Below, in pieces: positions 38,630 through 46,917 of a DNA stretch of 64,000 bases. The stretch comes from Fibrobacter sp. (GTDB lineage: Bacteria > Fibrobacterota > Fibrobacteria > Fibrobacterales > Fibrobacteraceae), in contig JAGCPF010000001.1 in the NCBI GenBank assembly GCA_017642335.1, forward strand, positions 1 to 64,000, written 5' to 3'. Each line of letters starts with the position of its first letter. Within the stretch, counting starts at the first letter, position 1. A program made the translations under genes and the position numbers. The notes under the pieces are model-generated. The model was not told the DNA's origin and did no database searches. It saw only the letters and a program-made list of their open reading frames with translations.

Positions 38630-39538
38630 ATGACTCCTTCACGCAACAATATAACCCTCTGGCACCTGCTCGCCGTCGTGACAGTCGCCTTCTGGGGCAC
38701 GAGTTTCGTGAGCACGAAGGTGCTGCTGAACCACGGCTTTTCTGCGGTGCAGATCTTCACGATGCGTTTCGTCGTCACGTACCTGCTGTTGCTCGCAGCA
38801 TCTCACAAGCAGTTCCGCAGCAAGAACTGGAAGCACGAACTTATCCTGTTCATCTGCGGCATCACGGGTTGCACTCTCTACTTCTGGACCGAGAACACGG
38901 CACTTTCGCTTGCACCGTCAAGCAACGTCTCGCTCATCGTCTGCATCACGCCGCTGCTCATCATGATCTTTGGCGGGCTGTTCTACAAGAGCGAACGGCT
39001 CGGCAGGCGGCAGATTCTCGGTTGCTTCATCACGTTCATCGGCATGGTACTCGTGGTGCTGAACGGGAAGTTCATCTTGAAGCTCTCCCCGCTCGGCGAC
39101 TTCTTGGCAATCAGCGCGGCATTTGTATGGACCATCTATTCGCTTGTCGTCCGAAAGCTCAACGGCGAGTATTCCACACTGTTCATCACGCGCAAGATTT
39201 TCTTCTATGGCGCACTCACGTCTATTCCGGCACTGTTCATCGAGGCGGGGGGCAGCGTTTCGAAGGTGGCCAGCATTCCGTGGCAAAACTTCGCGGAACC
39301 TGTCGTGGCGTTCAACTTCCTCTGCCTCACGGTTTTCTCGTCGTTGTTCGGCTACCTCGTATGGAACAAGGTGATGAAGCAGCTCGGCACGGTGCTTGCC
39401 AGCAACTACCTCTATGCCATTCCTCTCGTCACCATCATTACCGCGGTCATCGCCCTCGGGGAACGCATCACGGCGGTCGCCATCGCGGGTGCGGCAGCGA
39501 CTGTTGCAGGCATGATCATTGCCGAATGGAAAAAGTGA
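38630..39538 (+). CDS. EamA/DMT-family transporter
   Basis: About 302 residues with ten hydrophobic segments in two repeats, as in RhaT/EamA drug/metabolite transporters. FWGTSFVSTKVLL in helix 1 and the second-half PLVTIITAVIALGERITAVAIAGAAATVAG are family landmarks. It probably exports an amino acid or metabolite. The ATG at 38630 is chosen over a TTG nine bases earlier; neither has a strong ribosome site. It is followed by a hairpin terminator and is not part of the eCIS operon. Confidence 0.88.
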   Translation: MTPSRNNITLWHLLAVVTVAFWGTSFVSTKVLLNHGFSAVQIFTMRFVVTYLLLLAASHKQFRSKNWKHELILFICGITGCTLYFWTENTALSLAPSSNVSLIVCITPLLIMIFGGLFYKSERLGRRQILGCFITFIGMVLVVLNGKFILKLSPLGDFLAISAAFVWTIYSLVVRKLNGEYSTLFITRKIFFYGALTSIPALFIEAGGSVSKVASIPWQNFAEPVVAFNFLCLTVFSSLFGYLVWNKVMKQLGTVLASNYLYAIPLVTIITAVIALGERITAVAIAGAAATVAGMIIAEWKK

Positions 39539-39582
39539 GCACCAGATAAACCGCCAGCAAAGTTAAAAAAAAATTACAATAA

Positions 39583-39613
39583 ATGACCCCGAATTTTCGG
39601 AGTCATATTTTTT
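39583..39613 (+). terminator. Terminator of the EamA transporter gene
   Basis: ATGAC-c-CCGAA paired with TTCGG-a-GTCAT is followed by ATTTTTTATT. Confidence 0.7.
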
Positions 39614-39774
39614 ATTACAAATCTCGACAAATTGCACACAAAGTAACACATTGAATATATAACCGAAAACATAGTCATACAAAGCAGACGAAAATTTTCA
39701 TTATTATCAAAAGAAATTTTTCACGCATAACATTTTTTACACAAACTATTTAACGTTATACAAATTTTTTAGTG

Positions 39775-39805
39775 TAGTTTTGTCTTCGCCTTTTCAGTAT
39801 AAAAT
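39775..39805 (+). promoter_or_regulatory. Candidate promoter of the eCIS operon
   Basis: The gene-free stretch 39614-39865 is very AT-rich. TATAAAAT (39798-39805) is a good -10 element 60 bases before the first eCIS gene; a weak -35 TAGTTT lies at 39775-39780. Nothing else is recognisable in this gap. Confidence 0.35.
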
Positions 39806-39865
39806 AAACGCATAAGGTAACAACAAGAGAGCATCCATTAACACAAACCCATTGTAAGTGACTTT

Positions 39866-40444
39866 ATGATAAAAGCAGCCCTGCAATTTTTGGCGACACA
39901 GCTAAACCAGTATTTGCGCAGGAAAAGCCATATCCAAGAAGATATGGTTGTGGTTTCGAGAATAATGGATAACGACGGGCACGAATCAGAACATTCAACA
40001 AACAAATTAGTCCTGTTCATCGCAAATATTGAAAAAGACACTATTGCACATACAAGTGCAAAGCCCGAATTCGACGGATTCCGCAACATCATGCGAGCCA
40101 ACCCCATTTTCCTGAACCTGCATATAGTTCTAGCGGCAAATTTCAAGGCGAACCATTACGAAGAATCTCTGAAATATCTTTCCAAAGCCGTCGGATTCTT
40201 TCAAGATCATAGCGTTTTCGACAGGGCAAATTCCCCCGAGCTCGCTTCCGGCCTAGAAAAGCTCATTCTTGATATTGAAAACCTCAATTTTCAGGAAATG
40301 AGCAACCTTTGGAGCTTTTTGGGCTGCAAATATGTGCCATCGGTCATGTACAAGGTACGCACTGTTGCACTCGGTAGCGAGTATTCCTATTTCCGTCCAT
40401 ATGTCATCCACGTTCCAGAAGACGCCTCCATAGGGAAACTCTAA
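39866..40444 (+). CDS. eCIS DUF4255 protein (tail terminator/cap, Afp16/Pvc16-like)
   Basis: The 192-residue protein fits the DUF4255 (Pvc16_N) family: IKAALQFLATQLNQYL at the start, the block IVVSR-like VVVSRIMDND, and NPIFLNLHIVLAANF in the middle. These proteins cap the sheath/tube of phage-tail-like particles and set their end. It is the first gene of the injection-system operon; its stop overlaps the next ATG by one base (TAATG). Confidence 0.85.
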   Translation: MIKAALQFLATQLNQYLRRKSHIQEDMVVVSRIMDNDGHESEHSTNKLVLFIANIEKDTIAHTSAKPEFDGFRNIMRANPIFLNLHIVLAANFKANHYEESLKYLSKAVGFFQDHSVFDRANSPELASGLEKLILDIENLNFQEMSNLWSFLGCKYVPSVMYKVRTVALGSEYSYFRPYVIHVPEDASIGKL

Positions 40445-41175
40445 TGATTTACGGAATATGGGCAGATATCTTTATTGAACACGAGTACTTCGGCAAAAGG
40501 TGCGGTAATTTCAACATATTGCCGGACCCGCCGACAGCAGCGACCATGAAACGCGAAGGACTCCAGATGTGCGAAACCATAGGAGGTTTCCGGTTAGTGG
40601 CTCAGGAATCTGCCTTCTCAAACGAATTAAGCCTCCTTTTCTGGGCATACCCAGTGTATAGCGAGATGTGGAACGTAACGGAGTTCGGCGACATTCCGGC
40701 AAATGCCATCCCGCTAGCGAAAGTAACGGGCGACGTGCTCAATTGGGAACAATCCCCGAAAGACGCCGTACCCGAAACGATGCAGCACCCCAAGCCCATG
40801 TTTGGCATAGAACTCAAGAACATGCCGAGCAAACAAGGCATAAACGCCACGCTGTCGCTCAAGACGCGGAAAATGAAGTGGTGCTACTACATCTCGGGAA
40901 TTCCCGAGGATGACGCTGTCGAAATCGTGAAAATCAAGGCCGGCAACGAAGAAAGCCCCTTCGACTTCTCCAAGCGCCATTTAGGGGATTCCATCTTCAT
41001 CTCGAAGCAGGAAATCCCTTTGCGTTACAATACGCCCCCGCTTTTCCAATTGCGCGAGAAAAAGACTTCGAAACCCATCATCAAGTGTCTACCCAACATG
41101 AACGCCCGATCGGTCTCCACGATTGAGTTCAATGACAAGCGAGAAATTGTCGCAGAATCTTTTGTTAACACATAA
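40444..41175 (+). CDS. Uncharacterised eCIS-locus protein, 243 aa
   Basis: I do not recognise this family. It is soluble, without signal peptide, and looks rich in beta strands (for example NATLSLKTRKMKWCYYISG, a strand-turn-strand pattern, near residues 138-157). It starts inside the stop of the cap gene and ends 21 bases before the sheath gene, so it belongs to the particle operon. A structural accessory of the cap or sheath is a reasonable inference. Confidence 0.7.
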   Translation: MIYGIWADIFIEHEYFGKRCGNFNILPDPPTAATMKREGLQMCETIGGFRLVAQESAFSNELSLLFWAYPVYSEMWNVTEFGDIPANAIPLAKVTGDVLNWEQSPKDAVPETMQHPKPMFGIELKNMPSKQGINATLSLKTRKMKWCYYISGIPEDDAVEIVKIKAGNEESPFDFSKRHLGDSIFISKQEIPLRYNTPPLFQLREKKTSKPIIKCLPNMNARSVSTIEFNDKREIVAESFVNT

Positions 41176-41196
41176 CCCCATAGGAGATAAAACAAA

Positions 41197-42639
41197 ATGC
41201 CTACATCATACAAAACTCCGGGCGTCTATCTCGTCGAGAAAAACGCTTTCCCCAGTTCTGTAGTGGAAGTTGCCACGGCAATCCCCATGTTTATCGGCTA
41301 TACCGAAAAAGCCGAATACAAGGGACAGTCCGTGTTCAACAAGCCATTCCGGATTTCGTCCTTCGCGGAATACAGGGCCGTCTTTGGCGAAGGCGCCCTG
41401 ATGCGCTACAAGCTCGAAGAAGGTGGAAAAGTGGTCCCGCCGAAGGTCCGCTTCCGCCTCTTTGACGCCATCCGCCTGTTCTACCAGAACGGCGGCGCCA
41501 CCTGCTACATCATGGCGGTGGGACCCTACGGCGAAGAGATTTCGGAAAAGGCCCTTACCGAGGCAATCATCCCGTTCGAAAAGGAACAGGAGCCGACCCT
41601 GGTCGTGATTCCCGAAGCCGTCTCGCTGGAAACAGCAGATGCCTGCGCCAATGTGCAGAACGCGATGCTCGCCCACTGCGCAAAAATGCAGAACCGTTTC
41701 GCCATCCTGGACGTGTTCGACGGCTTCAAGGAACCGCGCGAATGCATCTCCACCTTCCGCGAGAAGGTGACAAACTTCCTGAACTACGGTGCCGTCTATT
41801 ATCCGTGGCTCAACACGAGCGTGGTGCAGTCGAACGAAGTCACCTTCGCGAACGTCGAAAACCTAGACGTACTCACGACGATGCTCAATGCGGCCGTCCC
41901 GGCTGAGCCCGCCGAAAAGGCCGAACAGATCAAGGCCGAAATTGCCCAGATGGCGGCGGCCGACGTAAAGAACGACGCCCAGGTGCAGAAGATTCACCGC
42001 ACGCTCTCGGTGATTTGCCCGAACTACGCGACCATCATGGACCTGATCCGCGAGCAGCTGAACCTGATGCCCCCCACGGGAGCCATGGCCGGCATCTATA
42101 CCCTGGTGGACAATTCCATCGGCGTTTGGAAGGCTCCGGCCAACGTGGGCGTGAACGGAGTCATCTCCCCGACAGTCAACCTCACGAACGACGAGCAGGA
42201 AGACCTGAACGTGCCTATCAACGGCAAGGCTGTGAACGCAATCCGTACCTTCGTGGGCGACGGCAACAAGGTCTGGGGCGCCCGTACCCTCGACGGCAAC
42301 AGCCTCGACTGGCGTTACGTGAACGTACGCCGCACCATGATTATGCTCGAACAATCCATCAAGCTCGCATCGAAGGCGTTCGTCTTTGAACCGAATACAG
42401 CGAATACGTGGGTGACCATGAAGGGCATGATCGGCAACTTCTTGACCAGCGTCTGGAAGCGCGGCGGCCTCGCCGGCACGAGCCCCGAAGACGCTTTCGA
42501 AGTGCACATCGGCCTTGGCGAGACAATGACTCCCGAAGACATTCTCGAAGGCATCCTGCGCATCACGGTCAAGGTCGCCTTGATCCGTCCGGCAGAATTC
42601 ATCGAAATCACTTTCCAGCAACAACAGCAGAAATCCTAA
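41197..42639 (+). CDS. eCIS contractile sheath protein
   Basis: The 480-residue protein is a phage tail sheath homologue: YKTPGVYLVEKNAFPSSVVEVATAIPMFIGYTE-type start, the TCYIMAVGPYG region, GIYTLVDNSIGVWKAPANVGV (VDxxxGvWkAPAN is a sheath hallmark), VWGARTLDG, YVNVRRTMIMLEQSI, and a polyglutamine end. It forms the outer sheath whose contraction drives the inner tube out. GGAG lies upstream of the ATG. Only one sheath gene is present; some other eCIS have two or three. Confidence 0.95.
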   Translation: MPTSYKTPGVYLVEKNAFPSSVVEVATAIPMFIGYTEKAEYKGQSVFNKPFRISSFAEYRAVFGEGALMRYKLEEGGKVVPPKVRFRLFDAIRLFYQNGGATCYIMAVGPYGEEISEKALTEAIIPFEKEQEPTLVVIPEAVSLETADACANVQNAMLAHCAKMQNRFAILDVFDGFKEPRECISTFREKVTNFLNYGAVYYPWLNTSVVQSNEVTFANVENLDVLTTMLNAAVPAEPAEKAEQIKAEIAQMAAADVKNDAQVQKIHRTLSVICPNYATIMDLIREQLNLMPPTGAMAGIYTLVDNSIGVWKAPANVGVNGVISPTVNLTNDEQEDLNVPINGKAVNAIRTFVGDGNKVWGARTLDGNSLDWRYVNVRRTMIMLEQSIKLASKAFVFEPNTANTWVTMKGMIGNFLTSVWKRGGLAGTSPEDAFEVHIGLGETMTPEDILEGILRITVKVALIRPAEFIEITFQQQQQKS

Positions 42640-42654
42640 TAGGAGGTAATCAAA

Positions 42655-43113
42655 ATGGCAGAAGATGGTTCTACACAACACGCCAGCGTATGGCCGATGC
42701 CCAAATTCCACTTTCAGGTAAAGTGGGGCGATCAGGAAATGTCTTTCCAGGAGGTTACCGGCCTGGATGCTCAATCCGAAGAAATCAAGTACCGTGTCGG
42801 CAACAGCAAGGTCTATTCTGTTGTTAAGATGCCCGGCCTGATCAAGTACAGCAATGTCACGATGAAGAAGGGCATTTTCAAGGGCGACAACAAGTTCTGG
42901 GAATGGTTCAACCAGATTAAGCAGAATACGATCAAGAGGATCGATATCACGATTAGCCTGTTGGACGAAGCAGACGCCCCGGCAATGACCTGGACGCTCA
43001 AGAACGCCTGGCCGACCAAGATTTCGGGATACGAACTCAAGGCCGAAGGCAACGAAGTCGCAGTCGAAAGCATTGAAATTGTCCATGAAGGAATGACGAT
43101 TTCGAATAGCTAA
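42655..43113 (+). CDS. eCIS tube protein 1 (gp19-like)
   Basis: The 152-residue phage tail tube homologue has WPMPKFHFQVKWGDQEMSFQEVTGLD, EIKYRVGNSK, KYSNVTMKKGIFKGDN and a C-terminal AWPTKISGYELKAEGNEVAVESIEIVHEG, the typical T4 gp19/Afp1-type pattern. It builds the inner tube. AGGAGG lies nine bases upstream of the ATG. Confidence 0.93.
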   Translation: MAEDGSTQHASVWPMPKFHFQVKWGDQEMSFQEVTGLDAQSEEIKYRVGNSKVYSVVKMPGLIKYSNVTMKKGIFKGDNKFWEWFNQIKQNTIKRIDITISLLDEADAPAMTWTLKNAWPTKISGYELKAEGNEVAVESIEIVHEGMTISNS

Positions 43114-43121
43114 GAGGCCGC

Positions 43122-43574
43122 ATGGGTGATACTGTCGATTGGTCGTTTCCCGTTGTATTCCACTTTTCTGTTAAGTTGGACAATTCAGAGGTCGCATTCA
43201 GCGAGGTCTCTGGTTTGGACACAACCATAGAAACGAAGGATGTCCGCAGCGGGGGCGACAACTCGACAGTTTACCACTTACCCGAGAAAATGACTTATAC
43301 CGATTTAGTCCTAAAGAGAGCCTTAGTTACAGAGGGAGACTCTCTTTACAGATGGTGCATGAGGAGTTTGAATTCCATGAGCGCCGGATACAAGGTGGAT
43401 CCAAAATCGATCGAAGTATCATTGCTAAATGCGGAAAGCAAGCCCTTGGCAACTTGGACAATTGAAGGCGCGTACCCATTCAAATGGTCTTTCAACGCAT
43501 TCGATTCAATGAAGGCCGAAATTATGATAGAAACCGTTTCGCTGAAATACCGGAGTTTAAAGAGGACCCTATAA
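43122..43574 (+). CDS. eCIS tube protein 2 (gp19-like, baseplate-proximal)
   Basis: The 150-residue paralogue of tube protein 1 contains PVVFHFSVKLDNSEVAFSEVSGLD, EKMTYTDLVLKRALVTEGDSLY and a similar C-terminal AYPFKWSFNAFDSMKAEIMIETVSLKY. Two tube paralogues per locus is normal; the second usually forms the tube start at the baseplate. Confidence 0.9.
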   Translation: MGDTVDWSFPVVFHFSVKLDNSEVAFSEVSGLDTTIETKDVRSGGDNSTVYHLPEKMTYTDLVLKRALVTEGDSLYRWCMRSLNSMSAGYKVDPKSIEVSLLNAESKPLATWTIEGAYPFKWSFNAFDSMKAEIMIETVSLKYRSLKRTL

Positions 43575-43576
43575 CT

Positions 43577-43726
43577 ATGTCGCTAGAAATCAAGAATCTT
43601 ATCATCAACGTAAAAGTCGAGCAAGAAAACAAAAACAATGAATCTTCGAAATCCCTCAAAGAAGACGTCTTGAGAGAGTGCCGTCAAATGATTGAAGATT
43701 CCGTCAGATGGGATAAGGAACGGTAA
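43577..43726 (+). CDS. DUF5908-type small eCIS protein, 49 aa
   Basis: The 49-residue protein starts MSLEIKNLIINVKVEQE and ends in a charged helix (LRECRQMIEDSVRW), matching the small DUF5908 family that regularly occurs between tube and LysM genes in eCIS loci. It begins two bases after the tube gene and ends one base before the next ATG. Its role in the particle is unknown. Confidence 0.75.
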   Translation: MSLEIKNLIINVKVEQENKNNESSKSLKEDVLRECRQMIEDSVRWDKER

Positions 43727-43727
43727 G

Positions 43728-44402
43728 ATGGATTCTAACAGGCTGACACTGGCTCCCCATTACGAAAACAAGAATACAAAAAAAATTGAGCCCATTCCCG
43801 GACGCAATGCATTCAACGCCATGCTGAACCCGGAAACAACCACCGTAATGGAAGGAATCGAAAATTATTTCCGCTATACCGGCGGAATGCTTCAAAAGTG
43901 TCAAAGACTCACCAACCCCACAATCGAGCTCCCGTCCCTTATCCTCGACGCAACAGGGGCCATTCCCAAGGAGCTGTGGCCCAAGGACTGCAACAGTATC
44001 AAGGACATGATCGAGTGCCTGAGAAACGCGACCATTTTACCGTACGGCGAAGCACACCAATCCCCCATAGTGAAACTGCAATGGTGCGGAATGATTTTTA
44101 CGACCCGCGTAACGAAGCTAACCACGAAATACACTTTTTTCGACATCAACGGGATTCCGTTACGTGCCGAGGTTACCTTGGAACTCGCCCAATATTTTTC
44201 GAGATGGCCGTACGAAGAAAAGAAATCTCCCGACCTGACGCACCTCGTAGTAGTAAAGGCCGGGGATTCGCTACCGCTGATGTGCGAGCGCGTTTATAAC
44301 GATTCCTCATATTACCTTCAAGTGGCACGAATCAACGGCTTGACGGATTTTAGAAGGCTCAAGCCCGGAATGACATTGGAATTTCCACCTATCAGGGAGT
44401 AA
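43728..44402 (+). CDS. eCIS LysM/gp53-like baseplate hub protein (Afp7-like)
   Basis: About 224 residues. The N-terminal part (QKCQRLTNPTIELPSLIL, then a beta-rich WCGMIFTTRVTKLTTKYTFFDINGIPLRAEVTLELAQY) is the CIS tube/gp53-like domain. The C-terminus is a LysM motif (HLVVVKAGDSLPLMCERVYNDSSYYLQVARINGL...PGMTLEFPP). It connects the tube start to the spike. The ATG at 43728 follows the DUF5908 stop by one base. Confidence 0.88.
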   Translation: MDSNRLTLAPHYENKNTKKIEPIPGRNAFNAMLNPETTTVMEGIENYFRYTGGMLQKCQRLTNPTIELPSLILDATGAIPKELWPKDCNSIKDMIECLRNATILPYGEAHQSPIVKLQWCGMIFTTRVTKLTTKYTFFDINGIPLRAEVTLELAQYFSRWPYEEKKSPDLTHLVVVKAGDSLPLMCERVYNDSSYYLQVARINGLTDFRRLKPGMTLEFPPIRE

Positions 44403-44405
44403 CAA

Positions 44406-46193
44406 GTGGCAGAATCACCTTTAGAACAAAACAGCATAGTCATAGAATGTGCGCTTTTCTGTGGGGGCGAGGCCCTGCCCTCGACGGTAGTCATTTTGTC
44501 GGCCGACATAGACTACAGCATCAACTGTATACCAAGGGCTACAATTGTCTTTGCCGATGGAGACATAACTACAGGCAAATTTGAATTGTGCGAAGACGAC
44601 AAGCTAAAGCCCGGCAAGGAAGTGACGCTCAAGGCAGGGTATGGAACACAGCTTGAACCTGTCTTTACCGGAGTAATCGTCAGTCTGGGAGTATCCATTC
44701 TGCCGGATGGCAGAAGCTGCACCAAGATTGTGTGCCGCCACAAAGTAATAGCGCTCACGGAATCGCGCCGGAACGCGAACTATTTAAAGAAATCCGACGA
44801 TGACATCGTCAAGGCGATCGCCTCCAAATACGGCGTCACCATAGACTCTTCCATGGGAGGCGGCCCCCATAAGGAGCTGCTGCAATACTACTGCACCGAC
44901 TGGGACTTTATCATGACGCGCGCCGAGGCAAATGGTTGCTGGTTGCTTGCCGACAACAACGGGATTTCAATAAAGCCCATCGCCTCCAAGGGGAGCCCGA
45001 ACGTTTCACTCACCTGGGGAACAGACATCATTGAATTCAACGCAACCGTCGACGCAGCGCACCAGGTAAAAAAAGTGGAATCACGCGCTTGGGACATTAC
45101 CAAGCAAGACGTGATTTCAGGAAATTCGAACGCACAATCCGTTCAGACCCAGGGAAACCTGAACGCGAACGACTTGGCGAAGGTCCTTTCCATTCCGGAC
45201 GCTGAATTGCAAATAAATTCGCAGGTTGACAAAAATGCCCTTAATACCTGGGCCAAGGCGGAACAGCTTAAAAACGACCTTTCCCGCATCTATGGCAACG
45301 TCACCTGCATCGGGAGCACAAAGGCCAACCTTGGCGATCAGGTCAAACTGGACTACGTGAGCGCACGCTTCAACGGGAACGCCCTCGTGTCGGGAATCCA
45401 TCACCACATGGAACCGGACATGTGGACAACGAAGATTTCTTTCGGGCTAAAAAAAGAGTGGTACTACGAAAAATTCAACACCACGGCCCCTGCTGCCTCC
45501 GGTTTCAACTGCGGAATCACGGGACTCCTCACGGGCATTGTCCTGCAGGTTCACGAAGACCCGGAAAACCTTAACCGGGTCAAGGTGAAAATTCCCCTGA
45601 TGCAAAACGAACAGGAAGGAGTATGGGCCCGACTCGGCACGCCATACGCATCCAATGGCGTTGGCGGACTGTTTTATCCGGAAAAAGACGACGAAGTCGT
45701 TCTCGGCTTTTTCAACGGAGACCCCTCCAGCCCGGTCATTCTCGGAAGCCTTTACAGTTCAAAGAATCAGGTCCCCAAAAAACTGGATCAAGAGAACAAT
45801 ACGAAGCAGCTCCTGACACGTGAAAAGCTCAGCGTTCTCTTTGATGAAAAGGATAAAATCATCACGGTGATGACTCCGGGGGAACGGAAGATAACGCTTG
45901 ACGACAAGGGGAAAAAGATTACCCTGGAAGATTCAAAGGGAAACAAGGTCGAATTATCCGACAGCGGAATCAAGCTGGATTCTCCGAAGGACATTGTCGT
46001 CAGCACCAAGGGGAAATTCAATGTCGACGCCAAGGGCGGTATCATACTCAAGTCCGCAACAGATCTGAAAGGCGAAGGATTGAATGTAGAATTCAAGGCG
46101 AAAGTCGGGCTCAAGGCACAAGGCACAGCTACGGCAGAACTTTCGGCTTCGGGACAGACCGTCGTCAAGGGCGCCATGGTCATGATCAACTAG
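44406..46193 (+). CDS. vgrG: eCIS spike protein VgrG
   Basis: The 595-residue protein fuses gp27-like and gp5-like domains. The first 370 residues are the hub (LKPGKEVTLKAGYGTQLEPVFTGVI). GLLTGIVLQVHEDPENLNRVKVKIPLM with WARLGTPYASNGVGGLFYPEKDDEVVLGFFNGDPSSPVILGSLY is the phage baseplate V/OB-fold. The last 100 residues are the beta-helix needle (KITLDDKGKKITLEDSKGNKVELSD). No enzymatic extension is present. The start is GTG three bases after the LysM gene. Confidence 0.93.
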   Translation: MAESPLEQNSIVIECALFCGGEALPSTVVILSADIDYSINCIPRATIVFADGDITTGKFELCEDDKLKPGKEVTLKAGYGTQLEPVFTGVIVSLGVSILPDGRSCTKIVCRHKVIALTESRRNANYLKKSDDDIVKAIASKYGVTIDSSMGGGPHKELLQYYCTDWDFIMTRAEANGCWLLADNNGISIKPIASKGSPNVSLTWGTDIIEFNATVDAAHQVKKVESRAWDITKQDVISGNSNAQSVQTQGNLNANDLAKVLSIPDAELQINSQVDKNALNTWAKAEQLKNDLSRIYGNVTCIGSTKANLGDQVKLDYVSARFNGNALVSGIHHHMEPDMWTTKISFGLKKEWYYEKFNTTAPAASGFNCGITGLLTGIVLQVHEDPENLNRVKVKIPLMQNEQEGVWARLGTPYASNGVGGLFYPEKDDEVVLGFFNGDPSSPVILGSLYSSKNQVPKKLDQENNTKQLLTREKLSVLFDEKDKIITVMTPGERKITLDDKGKKITLEDSKGNKVELSDSGIKLDSPKDIVVSTKGKFNVDAKGGIILKSATDLKGEGLNVEFKAKVGLKAQGTATAELSASGQTVVKGAMVMIN

Positions 46194-46202
46194 GGAGGAA
46201 AC

Positions 46203-46502
46203 ATGCCACCAGCAGCAAGAATTACCGACATGCACACATGCCCCATGCAGACTCCCGGAGTACCGCCCGTACCGCACGTTGGCGGGCCTGTAGTCGGTCC
46301 CGGCGTCCCGACCGTCTTGATTGGCGGAATGCCTGCAGCCGTCATGGGAGACAACTGCGTATGCGCGGGCCCTCCCGACGTGATTGTCAAGGGTTCCGCA
46401 ACGGTCATGATCAACAAGAAACCGGCCGCCCGCATGGGTGATTCTACAGCCCATGGCGGCTCCATTGTCCTGGGATGCCCCACCGTGCAAATAGGAGGAT
46501 AA
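46203..46502 (+). CDS. eCIS PAAR-repeat tip protein
   Basis: The 99-residue protein is a PAAR protein: MPPAARITDMHTCPMQ, then GPGVPTVLIGGMPAAVMGDNCVC, GSATVMINKKPAARMGDSTAHGGSIVLGCPTVQIGG. It caps the VgrG needle and sharpens the tip; metal-binding His and Cys residues are present. GGAGG lies upstream. It abuts the gp25 gene. Confidence 0.95.
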   Translation: MPPAARITDMHTCPMQTPGVPPVPHVGGPVVGPGVPTVLIGGMPAAVMGDNCVCAGPPDVIVKGSATVMINKKPAARMGDSTAHGGSIVLGCPTVQIGG

Positions 46503-46907
46503 ATGGATTCACCGACTTTTTTGGGACGCGGGTGGAAATTCCCCTTGGATTTCGAAAACGGGAGCGTCGTCATGTCCGAAGCGGAGGAAGACATCGAGGA
46601 AAGCCTGCGCATTCTGCTGGGAACGCACCCCGGCGAACGCCTGATGCGCCCCGATTTCGGCTGCAACATCAGCAAATACTGTTTCAACGACTACAGCGAG
46701 GCGACGCTTACACAAATCACGGAAGAAATCAAGGAGGCCGTGCAGCTATTCGAACCGCGAATACAGATCGAGAACATTGATATCAAAGCAGAGGCGATGG
46801 ACGAGGTGATGGAAATCTGCATTTACTACAAGATTATCGCCACGAACAGCCGCCGGAACCTGGTGTATCCATTCTATATAAACGAAGCTACGGACGCAAG
46901 CATATAA
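46503..46907 (+). CDS. eCIS baseplate wedge gp25/GPW protein
   Basis: The 134-residue lysozyme-like gp25 homologue has the landmark FLGRGWKFPLDFENGSVVMSEAEEDIEESLRILLGTHPGERLMRPDFGC. It belongs to the baseplate that nucleates sheath assembly. It starts directly after the PAAR stop. Confidence 0.93.
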   Translation: MDSPTFLGRGWKFPLDFENGSVVMSEAEEDIEESLRILLGTHPGERLMRPDFGCNISKYCFNDYSEATLTQITEEIKEAVQLFEPRIQIENIDIKAEAMDEVMEICIYYKIIATNSRRNLVYPFYINEATDASI

Positions 46908-46917
46908 GGGAATATTT

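Noticed and set aside
41863..43086. A 407-codon minus-strand frame across sheath and tube genes
   Set aside because: The sheath and tube proteins on the plus strand are unmistakable; the antisense frame has no motif or ribosome site.
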